Source: Phenylobacterium sp. CCH9-H3 (GTDB taxonomy: Bacteria; Pseudomonadota; Alphaproteobacteria; Caulobacterales; Caulobacteraceae). Taken from it: a DNA stretch of 52,975 bases. The DNA is taken from positions 1 through 52,975 of the forward strand of contig NZ_LSJI01000283.1 of NCBI RefSeq assembly GCF_001557235.1, in the 5' to 3' direction. Made by a program: the position numbers and the translations under genes. Shown here piece after piece: positions 33,369 to 41,353 of this stretch. Each line of letters starts with the position of its first letter. The first letter of the stretch is position 1. The notes under the pieces are model-generated. The model searched no databases and was not told the DNA's origin. It worked only from the letters and a program-made list of their open reading frames with translations.

Positions 33369-35201
33369 ATGGCGCTCCATTTTGTCGGCGACACCCTCGA
33401 CAGGCACCGGGCCCATGCCTTGGGGCAATCCGGCGAGCTGATCTCGCTCATCCGCGGCATCTATGCCGACGCCGCCGACGATATCGACGCTGCAGTAGTC
33501 GCCCACGCCGCGCGCATCGCGCACTACCTCTATCCGACCGCCTACCTGTCCTCGGCGAGCGCGGTCCTGCTGGCGCCGACGCCCGACGGCCGGCTGTTCA
33601 TCAGCGGCCGCCGCAATCAGCGGACCCGCATCCGCGGCCTTGAGATCGTCCAGAACGCGGCGCCCCCGCACGCGTCCACGGTGCCGGTGATCATCGGCGA
33701 CGACCTCGGCGAACTCCGTCTCAACGCCTCGTCGCCACGGCAACGTTTCCTGGAGGCGTTCCGGCTGCGCAGCGAACACGCCAGCGCCGTCACGGAAACC
33801 ATGCGCGGCGAGATGGCGGAACGGCTCACCGACGAATACGGCGAGCCCCGCGCTGCGGCGGACGCCTTGTGGGCGCTGGCGCGCGAGAACGGCTGGCATC
33901 GCGAAGCCGAAGCCGCCGAACGTTACCTGCTCAACCGGGCGGGTCGCGTCGCGGCCCCCACCAACAAGGCGGCGCTAGACTTCACCCTCGCCTGGCACGG
34001 CGAGCCGCTCGGCCGGCTTGGCCACGACGGCTATGAGTGGCGATGGAAGCCCGTGAAGAGCCAGGCGCCCGCCTTGGTGCGTGAGACCACGCCGGGCAAG
34101 CTGCCGCCCTTTGTGGAATCGCTGCTTCCGGAAGGCTGGCTCGCCCAGGTGCTCAAGTCGCGGGACGCCCGCGAGGCCCTCAAGCAGGGCAGGCGCTACA
34201 TGTCCAACATCGCCATCGCCACGGACCCCAAGGACCTGGCCGCCTTGCCGGGCGATGTGCTCGGCGCCGAGCTCAGCCAGTTCACGGCGGCCGGCGCCTT
34301 CACGGGGCGCTACGACGGCCCGCAACGCGGCGAGCTTGAGGACTCCTTCCAGCAGCGTCTGGCCGAGATCTTCGCCAAGGCCGAGACACCGCGCCTGTCC
34401 GGCATCCAGATCAAGGCGCCCATGTCGCTGACGCCGGAGGGTCGCCTAACCCCCGCGGTCGATGCGCCGTTCACCCACATCCTGAAACCGGCCGGAACCG
34501 CCGGTTTCGAACACCTTCCGATTGTCGAATGGTTCTGCCTGGAGGTGGGTCGCGCGGTCGGCTTCGAGGTGCCTGCCGTGGCCCTGACGGCCATGCCCGA
34601 TGGCATGCCGCCAGCCTTGATCGTCGAACGATTTGACATCCGCCGAGGGGCCGACGACAAGCGCCGCCTCGCGCTCGAGGACTTCTGCTCCGTCCTCGAT
34701 CTCCCGACGGAGGCGAAATACGAAGGCACGATCGAGCGTGTCGCGCGTGGGCTACGGCCTCTATCGACAGATCCTCGTGGCGATCTGGAGATCGTCCTGA
34801 AGCGCGCACTGTTCGCATGGCTCATGGCGGACGGCGACATGCACCTGAAGAACCTCGCCTTGCTCAAGGTGGCCGAGCCCGGGTCTCGCCGGTTCGACTC
34901 GGTCCGGTTCGCGCCGCTCTACGACTCGGTGACGACCCGGGTCTTCCCGGGGCTTGCCGGCGACCGGATGGCGCTGAAGCTCAACGGCAAGGATGACCGG
35001 CTGACCCCGCGGGACTTTGTGCAACTCGCCAGGACGATCGATATCCCCGTCGGTCGTGCCGAGGCGCTGATGGGCGAGGTCGCCCGCGACGTTCGCCAGG
35101 CCGCCGCCGACCTTGTGACTCCGCAGGTCGCTGCGGAGGGCGCGGCCACGATCGGGCGAGTCCGCGAGATGGCCGACGCCCGCACGGCAGCGTTTGTCTG
35201 A
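33369..35201 (+). CDS. AbiEi-like N-terminal region fused to a HipA-type kinase
   Basis: 610 aa. Residues 1-190 resemble AbiEi-type antitoxin/winged-helix proteins (LISLIRGIYA, YLYPTAYLSSASAVLL, ISGRRNQRTRI, SSPRQRFLEAFR). From about 200 a HipA toxin follows: HipA_N-like LAWHGEPLGRLG, phospho-loop-like RLSGIQIKAPMSL (342-354), ATP-site FTHILKPAG, LIVERFDI, catalytic MADGDMHLKN (Asp490, Asn495) and metal site LYDS (Asp519). HipA kinases phosphorylate tRNA synthetases such as GltX. The usual partner hipB is absent; the fused N-terminal domain and two upstream palindromes suggest self-repression. It flanks the CBASS locus. Confidence 0.82.
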   Translation: MALHFVGDTLDRHRAHALGQSGELISLIRGIYADAADDIDAAVVAHAARIAHYLYPTAYLSSASAVLLAPTPDGRLFISGRRNQRTRIRGLEIVQNAAPPHASTVPVIIGDDLGELRLNASSPRQRFLEAFRLRSEHASAVTETMRGEMAERLTDEYGEPRAAADALWALARENGWHREAEAAERYLLNRAGRVAAPTNKAALDFTLAWHGEPLGRLGHDGYEWRWKPVKSQAPALVRETTPGKLPPFVESLLPEGWLAQVLKSRDAREALKQGRRYMSNIAIATDPKDLAALPGDVLGAELSQFTAAGAFTGRYDGPQRGELEDSFQQRLAEIFAKAETPRLSGIQIKAPMSLTPEGRLTPAVDAPFTHILKPAGTAGFEHLPIVEWFCLEVGRAVGFEVPAVALTAMPDGMPPALIVERFDIRRGADDKRRLALEDFCSVLDLPTEAKYEGTIERVARGLRPLSTDPRGDLEIVLKRALFAWLMADGDMHLKNLALLKVAEPGSRRFDSVRFAPLYDSVTTRVFPGLAGDRMALKLNGKDDRLTPRDFVQLARTIDIPVGRAEALMGEVARDVRQAAADLVTPQVAAEGAATIGRVREMADARTAAFV

Positions 35202-36067
35202 CCGGCTCGGAGCCCAGCCGGGCGCGGCGTCGGGACCTCGGCCGATCCGGAACCGCAGCGCTGGAGTGGAACCCTGGGAGCTTCCGGTCTCGGCCTGACG
35301 CCGGCGCTTCAGCTGCGGCCGTCAGGAGCAGCCAACGCCCAAAGCGCATGACCTCCCGGGTCGCTCGTGCATCAAATGCTGACCGGTTGCCGCCGCTCAT
35401 AAGCCCCACTCCGGCGAGCTAGGGGAAATCCATATCTCCGCTACATCCCACCATCGTGCATCTTCGATCGCACCCAGCGTCGGCTTCATTCTAAGCGACA
35501 CCACCGCCCTGACCGGTCTCGCGGGCCTGAACGCCATTGGCGGGCGGACGCTCGCCGTCGCGGTCCTCGCCGGCGCACTGACCGTGGCGGTGGCCTATTG
35601 GGAGATGAGCCGCGTTGCGCTGCACCCGGAGACGCATCGCCTCGTCCATCTGCACCCTCAGATCGGATGGACCGTGGCACTGCCGCTGGTCGCCATTGCG
35701 GCTTGGCGGTGAAGTTCGCCGCACCTGGCGTGGGCTATCTCGCCATCGCCTGGTGCATGTGGCGTTGGTGGTGTTCCACGCTGACCGGGCGGCGAGATGG
35801 CATATGCGCATGTTGCCGGCGTCGCGGCGGTCGGACAGGGGCAAATCCCGTCAGCGATGACGGAAAGGCCGTCGTGCACCCTTCTACAGGCTACGGATCG
35901 GCCGCAGCTTGGATGAAGACGGACGCGAGTCCGACGAGATCCGCAGCAACATTCGCGGCTCGGTGAGGGGTGGCCGCTGCGCGGCGCGTATTGTTGTCGA
36001 CGGCCAAATCGCGGCCGACCGCCTCAAGCCTTGAGGGTCCGTTGTCTGGACCGGAAGCCGACAAGCC
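35202..36067. other. Intergenic/decayed stretch with possible coding remnants
   Basis: No complete gene is recognised. One plus frame (about 35464-35712) lacks a start codon but encodes a hydrophobic run (GGRTLAVAVLAGALTVAVAY) followed by RLVHLHPQIGWTVALPLV and a stop. A second frame (about 35890-36034) encodes SLDEDGRESDEIRSNIRGS and ends in LKP. Both look protein-like, so this may be a broken membrane-protein gene. It separates the defence island from the metal genes. Confidence 0.35.
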
Positions 36068-36439
36068 ATGAAGTACGTCCTCTCGCTGATCCTCTGCCTT
36101 GGCGCCGCCTCGGTCGCGAACGCGCACCCAGGTGGCGGAGATGGACGGTCGACCCCACGGCCTGCAGCCCGCCCCGCGCCACGTCCGCAGGCGGTCGCGC
36201 CCCCCACGGCCCGAACGATGAAGATGAATGAGATTCGCGGCGTCGGCTGGGTCCGGGCCATCGATGCGGCGGCCGGCAGGATCACAATCTCCTACGACGC
36301 CATCGAGCCGCTCAACTGGCCCGCAGGGACGATGCCATTCGCCGTGAGCAGGCGCGCTGTTCTGGACGGCGCCGTGGTGGGCGACAAAGTCCGCTTCAGG
36401 CTCGAGAGCCAACTGATCACGGAACTGACGCCCTTCTGA
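36068..36439 (+). CDS. CusF-like periplasmic protein with altered copper site
   Basis: 123 aa: signal peptide (KYVLSLILCLGAASVANA), a Pro/Arg-rich linker and a C-terminal OB-like domain (RGVGWVRAIDAAAGRITISY, then IEPLNWPAGTMPFAVS). It aligns with E. coli CusF, in which His36, Trp44, Met47 and Met49 hold Cu(I)/Ag(I). Here Trp and the last Met are kept, the His is replaced by Tyr and the first Met by Gly. It may bind metal weakly or differently. It is followed 68 bp later by a Met/His-rich lipoprotein. Confidence 0.8.
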   Translation: MKYVLSLILCLGAASVANAHPGGGDGRSTPRPAARPAPRPQAVAPPTARTMKMNEIRGVGWVRAIDAAAGRITISYDAIEPLNWPAGTMPFAVSRRAVLDGAVVGDKVRFRLESQLITELTPF

Positions 36440-36507
36440 CGCAACGTCCGCCCTCGCGGCGTTGCAGGAAATCAGGAGTCGAACGACGCAATCAGCGGGA
36501 GAGATCC

Positions 36508-36798
36508 ATGAACATTCGAACCAAGCGCGTCGCTTGCGCTATCGGCGCAACGGGCTTGCTTCTGGCTGCATGCGGGCAGAAGGAAACCGCGCCCCCGCCG
36601 ACAGAGGCCCGGCCGATAGTCGCCACACCGGGACCCGCGGACGCGACAGCTCCTACCGAAGCGAGCGCGCATGCCGACGCCACACCTCATGACGTCGGCT
36701 CGGAAGCGACAACAAGTTCTCAGCATGCGCCGCCGATGAAGGGCCAGCCGGAACAACATTCGATGTCGGACATGTCGGGCATGAAGATGCCCAAATAG
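36508..36798 (+). CDS. Met/His-rich small lipoprotein
   Basis: 96 aa. The lipobox LAAC (Cys about 22) ends the signal peptide; a Thr/Ala/Pro-rich disordered middle and a C-terminus PEQHSMSDMSGMKMPK rich in Met and His follow. Met-rich tails like this bind Cu(I) in periplasmic copper proteins. GGGAGAG precedes the ATG. A second protein of the same design is at 51459. Probably part of copper handling with the CusF-like gene. Confidence 0.72.
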   Translation: MNIRTKRVACAIGATGLLLAACGQKETAPPPTEARPIVATPGPADATAPTEASAHADATPHDVGSEATTSSQHAPPMKGQPEQHSMSDMSGMKMPK

Positions 36799-37009
36799 CG
36801 CCCTTGCTGGCGCGCTCTCCGCGCGCAGGTGAACTGGAATTCACCCGCGCCACAGACTGGCGAGAGGCGTGTCGGCCAATATCACTTGTCGCGGCCGATC
36901 CCGAGCCTGCCCTCGCCCGCGCCAAGACCGCCGGCTGCCGTCCCCCACCGGCAGCCGGCGGTGCAGCGTCCAGTGTGCGGATCGACAGCTAGGCCGATCC
37001 GCTAAGAGG
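36799..37009. other. Intergenic stretch, nothing recognised
   Basis: About 210 bp between the lipoprotein and a gene remnant. There is a GC-rich inverted segment near 36930-36960 (GCCGGCTGCC, then GGCAGCCGGC) that can form a hairpin and may end the copper-gene transcript. Confidence 0.4.
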
Positions 37010-37227
37010 GCGTTGAACTCCTGGACATTGTCACCGGTCGGATTTGGGAACTACGCGATCTACCTCGCCATCATCATCGCGCCGCTGCTGCTGGCGCGGG
37101 ACCGGGACGTCAAGATCTTCGGACTTTCGTCAGCGGCGTCTTCGCCGTCACCTACCGGTTCTTCACCTACGCCTACATCTCGGTGTTCTGTTTCGCCGGC
37201 GCCGTGATGTCGCTTTATCGGCGGTGA
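37010..37227 (+). pseudogene. 3' remnant of a DUF6629-like membrane protein gene
   Basis: One frame reads VGFGNYAIYLAIIIAPLLLA then RDRDVKIFGL; after a one-base shift near 37125 another frame continues VSGVFAVTYRFFTYAYISVF and ends AVMSLYRR with TGA at 37227. Together these give the C-terminal helices of a DUF6629-type protein. The 5' half is absent and the frame is broken, so it is a relic. Confidence 0.55.
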
Positions 37228-37386
37228 TGATCTTCCGTCGTCCGACGGCCCGCGCTGGCGGAAACAGCGGCGCCGATAGAGGTCGCCATGCAGCGGTAAG
37301 CCTTGGGTCCCCCTACCCGTCGCCGTCCGGAGCCGCGGCTATCGGCCTTTCGGCTATCGTCTTCCGCCGAGCGCACGCGGGACGCG

Positions 37387-38652
37387 CTACTCGGTCTCGC
37401 GGACGGGGCGCGCAGCCGAGCCAGAAACGGTCGCCAGACCAAGGGCCTTGAGCGCCCGGGCAACGGGCAGGGCGGCGATACCCGCCAGCGCCAACACCGC
37501 CGCCATGATCATGAACACCGACCCGGTCCAGAGCGAGGAGGCCAGGAAGAGCCCTGTCGCGACAGACCCGATCGTCTGACCAAGACTGGCCACTGCGCTT
37601 TGCCAGCCCAGTTTCACGCCCTGGGCCTCGCCCGCCGCCCTGGAGATCCAAAAGAGCAGGATGGGCGCCAAGACCCCGGCGCTGGCCGAGAACAGATCCA
37701 CCGTCGCCCGCAGCGGGACAAAGCCCGCCATCCCCGACAGAAGAACAAAGCTCCCAGCCAAGAGGATGAAGGTCGGGACCAGGAGCATCCGTGTCACACT
37801 GGCTCGCACCCATGGGGAAAACACCAGGGCCTGCGCGACGAGCATCACCAGGCTGCATTCGGCGAACATCAGGCTAATGGCGCGAGCCCCCATCGACAGG
37901 CTTCGTCCCTGCAGGGCCAGGCCGACATGGAAGCTGCCGATCGCCGCCGCGCTCACGCCGGTCAGCACCAGCAGCCCGATCATCGAGGCTTGCCGCGCCT
38001 GCGCCGGCCGGGCCGCCGTCCGCGGGGCGGATCTTGGCGGAGCGGCGGCCCGCAACAGGCCGATGGAGGCGGTCGCTAAGGCGGACAAGCCGGTTGCCAC
38101 CAACAGCGGCGCGGCTAAGCCCGTGGCGCCCTTCACGCTGATGAGCAGGCCCGACAGACCGCCGATCATCGGCCCGGCCAGGAGCCCGCTGATCGAGGCG
38201 ATACCGACCCAGCCGAAGCGCTGTGCGCGCCAGCCGTCATCGGGCGAGCAGTCGGCGATGATGGCCAGGATGATTGGGATCACCGCGGCGGCGAAGGCGC
38301 CGTTGAGCAGACGCGCAGCGTATAGTGTCGTCAGGGAGGCGGCGGCGGCGCTCAGGCCCAGCGTGACGGTGAAGCCGAGGAGCCCGATCAGCAGGACCGG
38401 CCGGCGGCCCATTCTATCAGAGAGCGCCCCCCACAGCGGCGCGAAGATAACGGGACCGATCGTATAGGCGCCGGTGAGCAGCCCCGTCGTGCGCTGAATG
38501 GCGCCGCCGCTTGAGGACTGCCCCAGCCTCTCCAGAAGGAAGGGAAGGAAGGGAAGAACTACGCCGTAGCCGACGCCGACGGCGAAGGCGGCCAGGAGCA
38601 GGGCCAGGAGCGCCCTAGCGCCCAGCTTTGCTGAAGAGGAGCGGGCTGTCAT
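37387..38652 (-). CDS. MFS efflux transporter (TetA-like)
   Basis: 421 aa, twelve helices. The loop signature APLWGALSDRMGRRPVLLIG near residue 73 is that of drug:proton antiporters, and helix 5 contains GLLAGPMIGGLSG. It probably exports a toxic compound; the substrate is unknown. It stands on the minus strand after about 180 bp from a small membrane protein gene. Related in style to the MFS genes at 11.9 and 39.6 kb but not a near-copy. Confidence 0.85.
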   Translation of the reverse strand: MTARSSSAKLGARALLALLLAAFAVGVGYGVVLPFLPFLLERLGQSSSGGAIQRTTGLLTGAYTIGPVIFAPLWGALSDRMGRRPVLLIGLLGFTVTLGLSAAAASLTTLYAARLLNGAFAAAVIPIILAIIADCSPDDGWRAQRFGWVGIASISGLLAGPMIGGLSGLLISVKGATGLAAPLLVATGLSALATASIGLLRAAAPPRSAPRTAARPAQARQASMIGLLVLTGVSAAAIGSFHVGLALQGRSLSMGARAISLMFAECSLVMLVAQALVFSPWVRASVTRMLLVPTFILLAGSFVLLSGMAGFVPLRATVDLFSASAGVLAPILLFWISRAAGEAQGVKLGWQSAVASLGQTIGSVATGLFLASSLWTGSVFMIMAAVLALAGIAALPVARALKALGLATVSGSAARPVRETE

Positions 38653-38832
38653 CAGGTGGCCCGGGCGCGGGCCGTTCTCAGGCGACGCGGGCTTTGTCGA
38701 AGCGTGCTGAACGCAACATGGGCGGCGTCTCTGCGACTGAACGACATGTGGGGGAATGAATGTCCGGATAGTCCCCGCCTGATCGACGGCGATGGCTCAA
38801 CTGAGCCGAGCGAAAAAGGTGCAGGTTGGCGG

Positions 38833-39066
38833 CTAAAGTATGGGCGAGGACCCCGGCCGGGCCTTCTCGAGCTGAAGGCGCACGAGCGTGCAGACAGCCA
38901 TGGCGATGGTAATCAGTTCCAGGACGATGGCGTCGTTGAACAGGTGGGCTTGGAAGAGCCCGAGAAAGGTCCCGCCTTCTCCCGCGATCCAGGCGCCGAC
39001 AAGCGCTCCCGCGCCGGCGATGCCGGTGATGATGCTCATCAGGTGAACCGTTTTGGACAGCAGCAT
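38833..39066 (-). CDS. Small 77-aa membrane protein
   Basis: MLLSKTVHLMSIITGIAGAG opens a first helix, then LVGAWIAGEGGTFLGL and a third segment (IVLELITIAMAVCTLVRLQL). The pattern, with His in helix 1 and Asn/His in QAHLFNDAIVLE, is consistent across its length, which argues for a real gene. It has no recognised family. It lies between the MFS gene and the Cys-rich mini-protein, all on the minus strand. Confidence 0.6.
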   Translation of the reverse strand: MLLSKTVHLMSIITGIAGAGALVGAWIAGEGGTFLGLFQAHLFNDAIVLELITIAMAVCTLVRLQLEKARPGSSPIL

Positions 39067-39186
39067 GCTTCGGAATCCTCATTTGCCGGCGCGTCGTGTC
39101 GGTGGGGAGCCGACACGCGCGCTTCGACAGCCCTTCCAGACGCCGCCGGCCCTGGCTAGGGGTGGGCCAGCCGGCGGCGCTGAAGC

Positions 39187-39366
39187 TCAGTGTTGGTGCG
39201 CCGCGCCGGCGGGCGCGTCCTTGCCGGCAGAGGGCGTCGCGGCGTCGGCCTTGTGGGCGCGCCCGCCGCAGCAGGCGGAGCCCTCGGCCTTCGAGGTTTC
39301 GCTCGTCTTGGGGATATCGCGCGCCTTGTCGGCGGGCGCGGAGGTCTTGGGGCCGCAGCAGCTCAT
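39187..39366 (-). CDS. Cys-rich 59-aa putative metal-binding protein
   Basis: Start ATG 39366, stop TGA ending at 39187. The product begins MSCCGPKTSA, carries a second CC pair (GSACCGGRAHK) and ends GAAHQH. Two CCG motifs, many Lys/Ala residues and terminal His residues suggest a small cytoplasmic metal chelator, in line with the neighbouring metal genes. It is too short for most gene finders. No named family recognised. Confidence 0.6.
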   Translation of the reverse strand: MSCCGPKTSAPADKARDIPKTSETSKAEGSACCGGRAHKADAATPSAGKDAPAGAAHQH

Positions 39367-39588
39367 GATGTCGTCTCCATTGCGCCAGTGGGCGAGCCTT
39401 GCAGATCGCTGGCGGTCTCCGCCTGCAAGGATCAGATCCTGAAGCTGGGCGTCCGTCGTTCTGGCTCCCAGGGACGAACGGTTCCCACCTTTAGGCTGTG
39501 GATGAGTAGACGCCGCTCACCCCATTGCCTTACAGCGGATTGAGCGGGGCGCCGGCGGCGCGACGCTGCCGCCAAGGTCCAACTCACC
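39367..39588. other. Intergenic stretch
   Basis: About 220 bp between the Cys-rich gene and the MFS gene. It contains the palindrome GGATCAGATCC (near 39428). No gene and no FNR/FixK-type box found. Confidence 0.4.
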
Positions 39589-40755
39589 TCAGCTTGGTCG
39601 CAAGGTCGTGTCGGGAACAAGACCGCCACTGGCGAACCCCGCCATCGCCAGCATCGTGGCCAGCAGCACATAGGGCGACCCGGCGGGTAGAGGCGTGGCC
39701 CAGAGCAGGGCGGCGACAAGCGCGGCCGACAGCTGACCCAGCGAGAGGGCGGCGACCGCGCGACGCCATGGCCAATCGGCCGGGCCGCGCGCCACCACGC
39801 CCAGGAGACCAGGCGCCACCCCCCCGAGCCCGGCGCCGAGCAGGACCGCCGCCGCGGCGACCACCACCTGGCTCAGCGCGCCCTGCAGCAGCAGGAACCC
39901 CACCGCGGCGGTCAAGAACCCGGCGATGATCCAGCGTGGCGCGGCGGCGCGTCCGATCTGCAGCATGGCTGAAACCAGCGCGGCCACCGCCGCGCACCCC
40001 ATCACCAGTGACGTCGTGCCGGCCGGGCCGTGGAGACGCGCGTCCGCCGCCAAGCCTACCAGCGCCATGCCGATACCGCCTCCGGCGACGGCGAGCAGGC
40101 CAAAGGGACCGGTGGATTGGAGATCCATACCGCGGGTCGGGAGCTTCGCCGGGGCGGTCTCCTGGCGGGGCGATGATCGCGGGAGTCCGACATCTGCGAA
40201 GCCCAGAGACGGCAGGCCGGCGACAACCACGAGGGTGAAGGGCGCGCCAAGGATCTGGTTGAGCCCAAGCCCGAGGAGCGGTCCGGCAAAGGCGGCTGAT
40301 ATCCAGACGCCCGCCACGATGCTGAGCGCTCGCGCCGAGCCATTGAAAGCAGTGGAGGCAGCGGCCGAGCTCAATGTGCCCGTGAGCAGGAGTCCGACGA
40401 GGCCTCCCAGGATCAAGCGCGCAAGCCAGACGAAGACGAGGACGTGATCAAAGATGGCGAACCCGGTCGCCAGTAGAGCCAGCAACCCCAGACCCGCTGC
40501 GAGCCAGCGGCGGTGAGGCCGTAGCCGTCCGGCCAGGAGGCTGCCGAGCAGGCTTCCCAGGGCGAAACTGGCGAGATCCGCCGCGCCCGCCTGGGCCGCC
40601 GTCAGGGTGATCCCTGGCGGCCGAAACATGTGTAGTGTCGACGCCGCCAGAAGCTCAAGCGCGCCGAGGGCCAGGCCAGCCGAGGCCGCCGCAGCGCACA
40701 GCCCGATCAGGCGCCACGCAGCGCCGCGCTGGTCCATCCGAGTGCGCATGCCCAC
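39589..40755 (-). CDS. MFS transporter
   Basis: About 388 aa. Twelve hydrophobic segments, with the loop motif SLLAGRLRPHRRWLAAGLGL near residue 75 standing for the MFS signature. The start is GTG 40755 or ATG 40749; both lie just after the 19-aa ORF. The FNR/FixK-like site at 40915 suggests low-oxygen control. Substrate unknown. Confidence 0.8.
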   Translation of the reverse strand: MGMRTRMDQRGAAWRLIGLCAAAASAGLALGALELLAASTLHMFRPPGITLTAAQAGAADLASFALGSLLGSLLAGRLRPHRRWLAAGLGLLALLATGFAIFDHVLVFVWLARLILGGLVGLLLTGTLSSAAASTAFNGSARALSIVAGVWISAAFAGPLLGLGLNQILGAPFTLVVVAGLPSLGFADVGLPRSSPRQETAPAKLPTRGMDLQSTGPFGLLAVAGGGIGMALVGLAADARLHGPAGTTSLVMGCAAVAALVSAMLQIGRAAAPRWIIAGFLTAAVGFLLLQGALSQVVVAAAAVLLGAGLGGVAPGLLGVVARGPADWPWRRAVAALSLGQLSAALVAALLWATPLPAGSPYVLLATMLAMAGFASGGLVPDTTLRPS

Positions 40756-40802
40756 CGCGAGCCGCGTCGCTATGGGCTATCCGCCGCGTGGGAGCGGCCA
40801 GG

Positions 40803-40862
40803 TCAATGGGCGTCCGCGGCGCGGGGCGCCGGGGTCTCCAGGCAGATGATGTAGCCGTTCAT
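40803..40862 (-). CDS. 19-aa mini-ORF (MNGYIICL...) before the MFS gene
   Basis: ATG 40862 to TGA 40803 encodes MNGYIICLETPAPRAADAH. It matches the first residues of the 54-aa protein at 7353 (MHSYIICL), and both loci lie behind an FNR/FixK-type site. It could be a leader peptide or the truncated relative of that protein. Tentative. Confidence 0.4.
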   Translation of the reverse strand: MNGYIICLETPAPRAADAH

Positions 40863-40914
40863 GGAGTGTCCCCGGTTCTGATGTTCAGCTTGCCGGCCCA
40901 GCGCGGCCGCCGCT

Positions 40915-40928
40915 TTGATCAAGATCAT
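40915..40928. promoter_or_regulatory. FNR/FixK-like box (TTGAT-CAAG-ATCAT)
   Basis: It matches TTGAT-N4-ATCAA at nine of ten defined positions. It lies about 55 bp upstream of the 19-aa ORF and 160 bp upstream of the MFS gene on the minus strand. Together with the perfect site at 6575 it points to low-oxygen control of two loci in this window. Confidence 0.6.
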
Positions 40929-41329
40929 TCGCACCGACCTTAGCTCCTAGACCCCGCGGATAGAGTGCCATGGCCGATCGTGCCGTCTGACGTCCTGCGT
41001 GCACCCTCGCGCGAGTCCGGAGACCCGAGATGCGCGCGCTGCGATCCCTGGTCTTGGTCGCCCTCTGGGCGGGTTGGACGGCGTTGAGTCGCGCGGCGAG
41101 GGGAAAAGGCCGATCCCCCAGCGTGAGCGCGGCTGTTTTCGCTCAACGCGTCGGGCCGAGATCGAGGCCGAGAAAGCGGCCCTTACCGCTGACCTCCGGC
41201 CAACACCTGCGGGCGGTGCTCCTCGTCCAACATCGCGTCGGGTCGCGATGAGTCTGGACAGGCCCCGCCGCGCGGATCGAGAATTCAACGCGGGCGCATT
41301 TCGAGGGGTACGGCAACGCTCGGCGTATT

Positions 41330-41349
41330 CCCCCTTAGACACAAGGGGG
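41330..41349 (+). promoter_or_regulatory. Hairpin enclosing the ribosome-binding site of the TonB receptor gene
   Basis: CCCCCTT-AGACAC-AAGGGGG gives a perfect 7-bp stem with a 6-base loop; its right arm AAGGGGG is the ribosome-binding sequence, 4 bases before ATG 41354. When folded, the site is hidden, so translation could be regulated by a protein, RNA or temperature. Confidence 0.6.
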
Positions 41350-41353
41350 CTTC

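Larger units (their letters stand above)
40863..41353. other. Divergent intergenic region of the MFS locus and the TonB receptor
   Basis: About 490 bp. It holds the FNR/FixK-like site (40915-40928) on the left and the ribosome-site hairpin (41330-41349) on the right. An open frame at 41030-41251 starts like a signal peptide (RALRSLVLVALWAGWTAL) but then becomes Arg-rich and is not supported. Confidence 0.5.

Noticed and set aside
26112..35201. CRISPR or prophage as an explanation for the defence region
   Set aside because: No regularly spaced repeats, cas genes, integrase or phage structural genes were seen.
41030..41251. 73-aa ORF with a signal-peptide-like start upstream of the TonB receptor
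   Set aside because: After residue 22 it becomes Arg/Pro-rich without pattern, and no ribosome site supports it.
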